This document shows positions 55,798 through 64,000 of a stretch of DNA of 64,000 nucleotides, in pieces; within the stretch, counting starts at the first letter, position 1; each line of letters opens with the position of its first letter. The stretch is from Methanolobus sp. GTDB lineage: Archaea > Halobacteriota > Methanosarcinia > Methanosarcinales > Methanosarcinaceae. The stretch is taken from NCBI GenBank assembly GCA_029762595.1, contig JARVGJ010000006.1, positions 47,897 to 111,896 of the forward strand. Direction: 5' to 3'. Under the pieces are notes generated by a model. The model was given only the letters and a program-made list of their open reading frames with translations, was not told where the DNA came from and ran no database searches. The position numbers were made by a program, and so were the translations under genes.

Positions 55798-57300
55798 ATG
55801 GTAAAAAAATCAATTCATGATATCAACAGTAAAATACGGGACGGAAGTGTCAATGTAGTCACTGCTGAGGACATGGTTCACATTGTTGGTGAACTTGGTG
55901 CAGAAGAAGCTGCAAAGGAAGTTGATGTGGTAACTACCGGTACCTTCGGTGCTATGTGTTCATCAGGTGTCTGGTTGAATTTTGGTCATTCGGAACCTCC
56001 CATAAAGATGCAGAAAGTTTTCCTCAACGATGTGGAAGCCTATACAGGTGTTGCTGCTGTGGATGCTTTCATAGGTGCGACCCAGTTATCTGAGTCACAG
56101 GGTATGGACTATGGTGGTGCACATGTAATAGAGGACCTTATAAGGGGCAAGTCTGTGCATCTTCGCGCAGTTTCCCACGGCACTGACTGTTATCCTCGTA
56201 AGATAATTGATACTAATCTTAGTCTTGATGACATGAACCAGGCCATAATGATGAACCCCCGTAACGCATACCAGAAGTACAATGCTGCAACCAACAGCAC
56301 AAAAAGTACTATGCACACTTACATGGGGACTTTGCTTCCTTCTTTTGGCAATGTGACTTATTCAGGAGCTGGTGTCCTTTCTCCCCTTTCAAATGATCCG
56401 GATTATCTGACCATCGGTACAGGAACAAGGATATTCCTGGGTGGTGCCCAGGGATACATCGTAGGTCAGGGTACCCAGCATTCTTCCGGAGGTGGCTTTG
56501 GGACCCTTATGCTACAGGGGGACCTTAAGCATATGAGCCCTGACTATATCCGGGCTGCCAACTTCACAGGTTATGGTACTTCCCTATATGTTGGAATGGG
56601 TGTGCCGATACCAATACTCAACGAGCAGATCGCACAGGCTACTGCCATAAGTGATGCTGGTGTCACTACGAAGATCCTTGATTATGGTATCCCAAGCAGG
56701 GACAGGCCGGCACTTCGTGATGTGACATATGCACAGCTACGCAGTGGATGTGTTGATATCAACGGGAATGATGTACCAACATCGTCCCTGTCAAGTTTTA
56801 AAAGATCCAGGCAGATAGCGTCCGAGCTGAAGGAATGGATCTTAAGGGGGGAGTTCTTTGTTTCAATGCCAGTTGAAAGACTTCCAAAGGATGTGTCTGC
56901 AAAACCTATGAAGCAGACAGAAGGCATAGCCCTGGTTTCCGATATAATGGCAGTGAATATTATAACTATTTCAAAGGATGCAAGTGTCTATGATGCAGCA
57001 AAGACCATTATGGATACTGAATTTAATCATCTTCCTGTTGTCAGTTCCGGCAACACTCTTGTAGGGATAGTTACTGCATGGGACATCTCAAAGGCAGTTT
57101 CCCAGAACAAGTTCGATCTTGTGGAGGGTATAATGACCCGCAAGGTCATAACTGCCAGTGCTGATGAGCGTGTGGCTGTGGTTGCAAGAAGGATGGACCA
57201 GAATTCTGTTTCTGCAATGCCGGTTATTGACAGGGAAGGACATGTCATAGGTATGATCACAAGTGATGATATTAGTAAGCTGTTTGCCAGGAGGTCATAA
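55798..57300 (+). CDS. L-aspartate semialdehyde sulfurtransferase / homocysteine biosynthesis protein (DUF39) with CBS domains
   Basis: VVTTGTFGAMCSSGVWLNFGHSEPPIKM, GAQGYIVGQGTQHSSGGGFGTLMLQGDLK, two C-terminal CBS motifs. Confidence 0.93.
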   Translation: MVKKSIHDINSKIRDGSVNVVTAEDMVHIVGELGAEEAAKEVDVVTTGTFGAMCSSGVWLNFGHSEPPIKMQKVFLNDVEAYTGVAAVDAFIGATQLSESQGMDYGGAHVIEDLIRGKSVHLRAVSHGTDCYPRKIIDTNLSLDDMNQAIMMNPRNAYQKYNAATNSTKSTMHTYMGTLLPSFGNVTYSGAGVLSPLSNDPDYLTIGTGTRIFLGGAQGYIVGQGTQHSSGGGFGTLMLQGDLKHMSPDYIRAANFTGYGTSLYVGMGVPIPILNEQIAQATAISDAGVTTKILDYGIPSRDRPALRDVTYAQLRSGCVDINGNDVPTSSLSSFKRSRQIASELKEWILRGEFFVSMPVERLPKDVSAKPMKQTEGIALVSDIMAVNIITISKDASVYDAAKTIMDTEFNHLPVVSSGNTLVGIVTAWDISKAVSQNKFDLVEGIMTRKVITASADERVAVVARRMDQNSVSAMPVIDREGHVIGMITSDDISKLFARRS

Positions 57301-57302
57301 GT

Positions 57303-57695
57303 TTGAAGATCAAGATCAGCATTTCAAGTGACGTCGTCACAAAACCCATCATGGCGGAATCTATACTTGAGACCGGAATTCTGCTTAACATCTCTCAGGC
57401 ACATTTTGACCGTTCCCACGGAGAGGTAGTTGCTGATGTGGACGAGGATAGATTTGATATAATGTGCAAGTCCCTTACTAATAAAGGTGCAAAGGTCACA
57501 AAACTCGATACTCCTATCATGTGGGACGAGAACGAGTGTGTTGAATGCAGTGCATGCGTTTCTGTGTGCCCGACAAAGGTCTTCTCCCTGGATGATGATT
57601 TCAGTTTACAGGTTGACGAATCCAAATGTATCCAGTGCGGCACATGTGTTGATATGTGCCCACACCATGCCCTTTCCCTTGGCAACAACAGTTGA
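57303..57695 (+). CDS. NIL domain plus 2x[4Fe-4S] ferredoxin partner of the sulfurtransferase
   Basis: NIL domain, then CVECSACVSVCPTKVF and CIQCGTCVDMCPHHAL. Confidence 0.93.
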   Translation: MKIKISISSDVVTKPIMAESILETGILLNISQAHFDRSHGEVVADVDEDRFDIMCKSLTNKGAKVTKLDTPIMWDENECVECSACVSVCPTKVFSLDDDFSLQVDESKCIQCGTCVDMCPHHALSLGNNS

Positions 57696-57725
57696 TATCC
57701 GGTCAGACTCCTTTTTATTTTTACC

Positions 57726-58439
57726 ATGAAAGAACAATTCAGGTTGAAAGAGACCATCGTCACCATCCAGGCTGACGATCCTCTTTATATCGAAGCTGCC
57801 AGGCAGTCAATAATAAAGAATAGAAGAGAGCTTGAAAACTTCATATCTTCCGATCCATTCTTTCGCACCACTCTGGATCCTTACGATCTAAGTGCCGATT
57901 TCCCGGAAGTTGTTCGCAGGATGGCAGAAGCCGGGAATACCATGGGTTTGGGTCCAATGAGTGCTGTTGCAGGTACGATCTCGGCGCTTGCGGTGGAAGC
58001 TATGGTGGATTCAGGTGCATGTTTTGCGATAGTGGATAATGGTGGGGACATAGCTATAATAAATGACCGTCCGGTAATGGTAGGCGTCTATGCAGGTAAT
58101 TCTCCTTTGAAGGACGTTGGTTTTGTTATTCCTGCCGGCAATTCCATTACCGGAGTCTGCACTTCTTCCGGAAGTGTAGGTCCCTCTATAAGTTTTGGTA
58201 TGGCCGACGCAGCGATTGTATTTTCTGATAATGTATCACTTGCTGATGCAGCGGCCACCGCTCTGGGAAATGCTACAGGTATTGGGAAAGAAGCTGTTGA
58301 GCAATCATTTGATGTGCTGAAGAACATCCATGATATAAAAGGTGCGATTGTCATCCAGGGTGAATACATGGGCCTGTGGGGTGAGTTTCCTGAGCTTTGC
58401 AGGGCTTCTGTCAGTTACGAGTGTATCACAAAAGGATAA
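57726..58439 (+). CDS. UPF0280 (COG2122) protein
   Basis: [46 protein letters not shown]. Confidence 0.92.
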   Translation: MKEQFRLKETIVTIQADDPLYIEAARQSIIKNRRELENFISSDPFFRTTLDPYDLSADFPEVVRRMAEAGNTMGLGPMSAVAGTISALAVEAMVDSGACFAIVDNGGDIAIINDRPVMVGVYAGNSPLKDVGFVIPAGNSITGVCTSSGSVGPSISFGMADAAIVFSDNVSLADAAATALGNATGIGKEAVEQSFDVLKNIHDIKGAIVIQGEYMGLWGEFPELCRASVSYECITKG

Positions 58440-58469
58440 AGATAAAAAAGAAATGCTAAAAAAATGTTA

Positions 58470-58679
58470 TTATGCCACCGGGGTAGCATAGGGTATTTCC
58501 TCAAATGGCTGTATAACAATAAAACCTTCTCCAATGAAGGCCATCTGAATGCTTTCTCCACTTGACAAGCCTACGAATGTCTTCAGTGAGATGTCTGTTT
58601 TGGGTTCTGGCATCAGGTTTCCGGACCATGCAACGGTTGCATTGGGATCTGTGAAGGCCGGTCTGTCCTTTGTGACCAT
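58470..58679 (-). pseudogene. C-terminal remnant of an AIM24/TIGR00266-like protein
   Basis: DPNATVAWSGNLMPEPKTDISLKTFVGLSSGESIQMAFIGEGFIVIQPFEE is the family C-terminus only; no upstream coding continuation in frame. Confidence 0.65.
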
Positions 58680-58852
58680 AAGGTTCAGGGGTCATAGTGT
58701 GTTGTAATGGCAACTTTCATGAGAAAAGATCACTGATATAGTCGCTGAAATGTACTGTCAGCGCCCTGAGGTACGAACCCCGCCCCAAATTCTTAATGAC
58801 AACACATCAATTTATTTTGAAATACATATGGCTGAATAAAAAACATTGTTAC

Positions 58853-59101
58853 TTATCGTAATGCCAGGCAGGGACACCTGCGGGCTATATTTAGTGTTTT
58901 ATAACCTTCGGGAGCAGTAATAGGTTGCTCGGCTGCGCCTCGCCCGGTCGCCAGTTTCGCTGCCTCCCAATCTGCTCTCGAAAACATTTTGGTAATGAAT
59001 CCACATAAAGGGCAATAATTGATAATATAACCGTCACTCAGTTTTTTCTGTTCCAATGAATAATCACATTTTATGCAGGAATGCTTTGAACCGGTTTTCA
59101 T
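58853..59101 (-). CDS. hypothetical zinc-ribbon-like small protein
   Basis: 82 aa, CIKCDYSLEQ...YCPLCG; coding status of the second half uncertain. Confidence 0.4.
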   Translation of the reverse strand: MKTGSKHSCIKCDYSLEQKKLSDGYIINYCPLCGFITKMFSRADWEAAKLATGRGAAEQPITAPEGYKTLNIARRCPCLALR

Positions 59102-59902
59102 TTCTATCTCCTGATCTTATCATAAATGGCAGAAGGATGGTTATCACTATCTGAATAGCACCACCCTTTATGATATAAGGCTATAAGGCTCTCCACAAGC
59201 CTCATAGCAATTCCACTCCCCGGATTGGGTCTAATCTACCTCTTTTTTTTATACCTTGCTCGAAAACCCCCCAGTTTCCTTTTCCAAGGTATATTTGTGC
59301 GGGATTTCAATCCCCGACATCATAATGAAATTCTAATGATATATAGTTAATCCGTTGAAATAAATCATATGGTGCTGAATTATAATGCCATTGTAATTTT
59401 TAATCTCGCTTTCATGAATAAGACCTATACAATTCTGGTCTTGTTGCTCTTTGCGTAGGGGCGAGGAGCGGGATAACTCAGTGGTATTGGTGATGATCGT
59501 ATTGACCGGGATATATGCTTCTCAGGAGCTGTTCTTGAAAGAATAGAACAGGTTCTTAGTATATACAGCTCTGACAATAATACAGGCAGGGCCACTGTGG
59601 AATAATATCTTATGGTTCAGAGAGCTCCACAGGTTGCCTGCCTGTCTGTTTGGGGGATATAATAAGTTGGGTTCGATGCATCATTAAAGTTCAAGCCCAT
59701 CATAGCACCAAAGAGTCGGTAGTTTATTTAGCCACTATTAATATTCAGTTCTTGAAATATATATAACTTGCCGACAGCCATGTAGCAGGTAGCTTTTGTA
59801 TACTAAGGTGCTGGAGTCTTTTTTGAGTAAAAAACATGATAAATATGCTGGAGGGATACATTGCAGAGCTTTATCCAAGTGAGTTAAGGCTGCTGAGATG
59901 AA

Positions 59903-60318
59903 TTAAACATAAAAGGGGGAATGATTATTTTTCACAAGGAACCTGACAAATTCAGGGCTGAGTCTTGTTTCCTGTATCATCTTGTCTTCTATTTCCTCGT
60001 CTGAAATACCGTCTTGTTTTTATTGTGCGATACGGTCATAAACGCTCTGGGAAACGTCGGAGTATTCGTTTATATCTTTTCTGTGTCCCCATACTTCGCC
60101 TTCAAGGAGTTCGATTCCCTGCACCCTGGGAACATCTTTGCAGATGTTGAGATGGTTCTCTTGTAGGAACTGGGTATGTGGAGTGCTTTTACAGTGGGGC
60201 ATTTTTGGACAAGTGCGAAGATATCCGTGTTTGAAGGCCTGAATGCGAGGTGGACGATTTGCTCATTTGGACCAAGCGTTTCTATCTCATCTTTTGAACT
60301 TACAACTCTTATTTTCAT
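59903..60318 (-). pseudogene. DUF1699 family protein, frameshifted and with an in-frame stop
   Basis: Frame 1 MKIRVVSSKDEIETLGPNEQIVHLAFRPSNTDIFALVQKCPTVKALHIPSSYKRTISTSAKMF, shift to QGIELLEGEVWGHRKDINEYSDVSQSVYDRIAQ, TAA, then KQDGISDEEIEDKMIQETRLSPEFVRFLVKNNHSPFYV*. Confidence 0.85.
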
Positions 60319-60573
60319 TCATACCACCTTATTATATTTATATGAGCTACGGTAATTTGTGGCTATGTTTCGAATATATTTAAAGTTCTTGTATATACAG
60401 TATTACTTGGAAATGACAGTTTACTATCATTAGAACACGAGTATTTCTTGGGGATAAATGCAATCGTAGCACTGAAGGTAGGCGATTAGAATATTATAAA
60501 GAATATAATGTTTTTATTATTTGATTACATCTATAGCGAAGTGTTTATATGTTAACGGCTTTAACTATGTTTA

Positions 60574-60769
60574 GGTGAGGTGTGCGGTCTAATTTTACCA
60601 CCCCCCAACCCCCACTTATTCCTTCCGCACACCTCTTATATGTATTTGATATGGGGGAAACGGCATAGTCTGGTATTTGTGTTATACTAGGCTGTGAAAA
60701 AAAGATCAGGTTCACCAGGAGAAATTAGGAGTATATCGTAGAACGCATTAGTAGAACCTGTTTTTTTTT
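60574..60769 (+). ncRNA. candidate structured small RNA B (C-rich loop)
   Basis: TATA-like TTTATATG 60544-60551; perfect 11-bp stem GAGGTGTGCGG/CCGCACACCTC (60577-60587/60625-60635); GGGGG at 60653-60657; 13-bp hairpin 60664-60676/60684-60696; 7-bp stem 60707-60713/60754-60760 followed by T9. Confidence 0.6.
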
Positions 60770-61087
60770 GTTGTGCATCTGATATAATCAATATTGTTTT
60801 AAGAACACATGCACTTATCACATTATTTCAAGTAGTTATGGTGTTCCTGTGCTGTATTCTTTGAAACTATAAGATACCATGAAGGGTTAGATTCTCACAA
60901 TACAGGCAGGGCAACTGTGGAGGCTTTTGCAAGCTATTTTTGTCCTCTTACTTTGTGTGTAGGTAAGGTCATGAACACCGCAGGGGTGTTTCATGAACGC
61001 GATAGGGCGGCGATGCACCAGGGGATTTTTGCGGGTGTTCCCGTGCTGGGGATATTTTGGTTTATATAATGGATAGAGTAAAATCAC

Positions 61088-61663
61088 TTATAAGGAAATC
61101 TGTATCTTCAAAGCCAGTACTTCATCTATTTTTTTCTTTAGCCCTTCATATTTTACAGGGTCACAGAATTCCTGTATTCTGGACAAAGCAATACCCTTTT
61201 GATTATCAAACCGAATGTTCAATTCATCAGTTGGAATCACATAAAAATCCCATGCTTTTAGATTGGTGGGATCTGCGTTGTCGTAATTCTTTTCGGTATA
61301 AACGCAGAAAACATAACAGTCTGAGCATCGAATAGGGTTTGCCTTGTATTCATTAGTTAATGCATCCCAACCTCTTTTCTTAGCAATGTCAAAACGTATT
61401 GTAGAATGCTTTTTTTGTTCCCAGCTTTGCACATATGCTGCAGATTTCACTTCTATTTTAAAATCCTTGTACCTAAGGTCAAATGCATCCCATTCTATGC
61501 GTGAATCCCCTATCACCTCAAGTGCAGCACCAACAATGAATTCTGCAAATATTGACCTGTTGCGGTTGTTTAATATGTCTGAATAAGCCCATGTCCAGAA
61601 GTCACAGATAGTAACTCCCTCAAGGCCTTCTATCTTTTGATTATGATCGAGTTTTTGGACCAT
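61088..61663 (-). CDS. PD-(D/E)XK-like nuclease-fold hypothetical protein
   Basis: 191 aa; EFIVGAALEV...EWDAFDLRYKDFKIEVKSAAYVQSW gives E-D-ExK arrangement. Confidence 0.75.
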   Translation of the reverse strand: MVQKLDHNQKIEGLEGVTICDFWTWAYSDILNNRNRSIFAEFIVGAALEVIGDSRIEWDAFDLRYKDFKIEVKSAAYVQSWEQKKHSTIRFDIAKKRGWDALTNEYKANPIRCSDCYVFCVYTEKNYDNADPTNLKAWDFYVIPTDELNIRFDNQKGIALSRIQEFCDPVKYEGLKKKIDEVLALKIQISL

Positions 61664-61955
61664 GATAAAAAATAATATCTGATTATATAATAAGGGGATT
61701 GCTTAGGTATTGTATAAGTTGAAATAGCTATTGTGTATAGGTATAATGCGTTTAATATTTGGTAATAATTTCATAGTAAGTGGTATGCTACATAAGAATA
61801 GAAGGTTATGTACAAAATGTGGTAAATCTACTGTTTACTGCAAAGCAGGAAAAGTGCTTGTCATAACTGTGGAAAGAGTGAATGTAAAAATGCTGATTAC
61901 AGCTTTTTCTTTTAATCTTCATCAATTGAGAACATTGAAAAGGAAGGGAACTATC

Positions 61956-61977
61956 TAGGATAGCGTAAGCTGTCCTA
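61956..61977 (+). other. RNA-type hairpin with GNRA loop
   Basis: TAGGATAGC-GTAA-GCTGTCCTA, 9 bp including one U.G pair in plus-strand RNA. Confidence 0.4.
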
Positions 61978-62224
61978 AGATTAAGGTGAGAAGGAACAAA
62001 AACATAAAAATCTTGGATGAAGTTGACGAGTACTAAATTGGATTTATCAGATACTTAAAAAAAGAGAGGTTAATCTGAATCCTCAAAGGAATAAATGTGT
62101 ATACAGTACCCTTTGGATATCTTTATCAATTCTCCATCCATGTTAAAAGTGAATCCCTTGCAAAGGTTTTAGTTGAGATCGGAATCACAGGAAATACCTT
62201 ATCAACAAGTTCGGGAATGAAAAA

Positions 62225-62794
62225 ATGAAAATCAGAGAAAGTGGAATGCCTGATGAATATGTATGGAATGGATTTTTTGAACCGGATAAGATTCTTAAAA
62301 AGCTTGGCTTGAATGATAAGATCACAAATGTGGCAGATTTTGGTTGTGGCTATGGAACCTTTACGATTCCTGTTGCAAAGATGATAGCCGGAAAGGTCTA
62401 CGCTATCGACATAGAACAGGAAATGATAGAGATTACAACGCAAAAAGCAAAAGCTGAGAACCTAAACAATGTTGAATCCGTGCTCCTTGATTTTATATCA
62501 GAAGGCAGCGGACTTGAAGATGAAAGTGTGGATTATGCTATCCTCGCTAATATTTTACACTTGGAGGAACCTGAAAAATTGCTTAGGGAAGCTTACAGAA
62601 TTCTGAGACAAAAGGGAAAAGTAGTGATTATTCATTGGAACTACGACCCGGCAACTCCAAGAGGCCCACCAATGGAAATCCGGCCTACACCGGAAAAATG
62701 CATTGAATGGGCTATTTCTTCAGGATTCAGCAATCCAGATAAATATGATTTAAAACCATATCATTATGGAATTGTTCTTAATAAAGAAAAATGA
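62225..62794 (+). CDS. class I SAM-dependent methyltransferase
   Basis: VADFGCGYGTFTIPVAKMIAGKVYAIDIEQEMIEIT. Confidence 0.93.
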   Translation: MKIRESGMPDEYVWNGFFEPDKILKKLGLNDKITNVADFGCGYGTFTIPVAKMIAGKVYAIDIEQEMIEITTQKAKAENLNNVESVLLDFISEGSGLEDESVDYAILANILHLEEPEKLLREAYRILRQKGKVVIIHWNYDPATPRGPPMEIRPTPEKCIEWAISSGFSNPDKYDLKPYHYGIVLNKEK

Positions 62795-63030
62795 TAAAAT
62801 CAATCTGAAGTCGTCTGAAACATTTCAGATTTGAAGTCACGCCACTGAAAGTGGACCATGAAGTAAAGGTTTTTTTTCTTGATAGAAAGTTAAAATTTGG
62901 CTCTGTAGAAAATCTAGCAAAATCATAATCTATAGATTGAAGCGGGTAACTCTGTTCAATAATGAGTAGTACTTTTACAATTAGTTTTAACTACATTTTT
63001 CACTAGAGCCCTGAAGTTCTTCATGCTTGA

Positions 63031-63738
63031 TTATGAATCCCCTTTTGCGATTTCTTCATCCCAGTACTGATTAGCTCCTGCCATATACTCATCATCGCTG
63101 ATCAGTTCAGCATGAATACTTTTAATGATGGCTTCAGAAACCTGTCCTTTTGTAACCATTTCCTTGCCGGCCTCTCGCAGCGCATCATAAAATTCGTTTA
63201 TTCTTTTTTTGACACTCTCTTCAGGCCAATCCTCTAATACTCCTCCGCAATTTCGGTAGACTTCCAGTACGGGATCCTGAAGGGACATATATGCCTTAAA
63301 TAAGTCAAAATTATGTTCTCCTGGAAATCCTGCATTGGCAATCATAAAGAAACGGGGGTAGTGCATTCTTTCCTCGTGATAACAGCTTCCATCTTCATTT
63401 TTGTGAATATGAGGTGTTGCTGTAGGAAGCAATCTTTCATTGAATTTCTTTAGTATTGAGGTCATGAACATGCCATAGACGGGGGTGGCCATTCCCACAT
63501 AATCCGATTCAAAAAAAAGATCTATGAGATTAGACATATCGTCATTGATCACACATTTTCCGGGAGTTTTAGTCCAGCAACTAAAACAACCACAACAATG
63601 GTTGATATTATGCTCTACTAAGAATACTTCTTCTGTCTGAGCACCTGCTTGTCTGGCCCCCTCCAGTAAAGGATCAACGATTCGGTGGGTATTGCTTTTT
63701 CTTCCTCTGGGACTTCCATTAAAAACAGTTACTTTCAT
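63031..63738 (-). CDS. flavodoxin-fold NADPH-dependent FMN reductase / iron-sulfur flavoprotein family
   Basis: MKVTVFNGSPRGRKSNTHRIVDPLLEGA, CCGCFSCWTKTPGKC, ATPVYGMFMTS. Confidence 0.92.
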   Translation of the reverse strand: MKVTVFNGSPRGRKSNTHRIVDPLLEGARQAGAQTEEVFLVEHNINHCCGCFSCWTKTPGKCVINDDMSNLIDLFFESDYVGMATPVYGMFMTSILKKFNERLLPTATPHIHKNEDGSCYHEERMHYPRFFMIANAGFPGEHNFDLFKAYMSLQDPVLEVYRNCGGVLEDWPEESVKKRINEFYDALREAGKEMVTKGQVSEAIIKSIHAELISDDEYMAGANQYWDEEIAKGDS

Positions 63739-64000
63739 ACTAATTCTCCTATTTTGCTTTTGTATTGCTCATTATTAGAAGATTTTGATTAAATGCTCTG
63801 TAGAAATCCTCTGTAATAGGTATTTATCCAAGCTGATGAAAGAATAGAAGCATAAACCTTGATATGCTTAAACCGATTCTTGTATTTTACAGTAGAGAAT
63901 TTCGACAAACCCAGTCAACATTACACTAAAATATAAATAATAGGCAAATAAATTAAGTATCATGGATGATTTAACTGATTTTGCCCTTAATGAAGAATAC

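Noticed and set aside
58860-59000. GC-rich patch within the 58853-59101 ORF considered as a structured RNA
   Set aside because: No convincing long stem found by eye
59903-60318. Pyrrolysine or recoding explanation for the DUF1699 stop codon
   Set aside because: The stop is TAA, not TAG, and there is also a separate frameshift
62081-62230. Short ORF (..GINVYTVPFGYLYQFSIHVKSESLAKVLVEIGITGNTLSTSSGMKK) upstream of the methyltransferase
   Set aside because: About 48 residues, no clear start codon and no recognised family; cannot distinguish remnant from chance

Overview
This 64-kb window is a chromosomal segment of a methanogenic archaeon. The gene content (COG2122 / aspartate-semialdehyde sulfurtransferase set, DUF1699, UPF proteins) suggests the order Methanosarcinales. 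Most of it is housekeeping: a Na+/H+ pyrophosphatase, chorismate synthase, Gar1-TFB, pyruvate phosphate dikinase, a mevalonate/isoprenoid cluster (mvk-ipk-fni-rnj-idsA), an S2/RpoK/tRNA-Pro/RpoN/S9/L13/L18e cluster, SerA, AlaX and a homocysteine-synthesis trio. There are three large sensor kinases. The accessory material is katG with decayed neighbours (about 27.3-30.3 kb) and a gene-poor, decayed stretch at about 58.5-62.2 kb. The most interesting signals are non-coding. Two intergenic loci (about 8925-9080 on the minus strand, about 60574-60769 on the plus strand) share one architecture: a TATA box about 27 nt before the start, a perfect GC-rich stem enclosing a C-rich loop, a downstream G-tract able to pair with that loop, further hairpins, and a terminal poly-U. 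I propose them as a candidate undescribed family of structured small RNAs. A weaker third candidate lies at about 11.2 kb. I ran no searches; all family names come from reading the translations.
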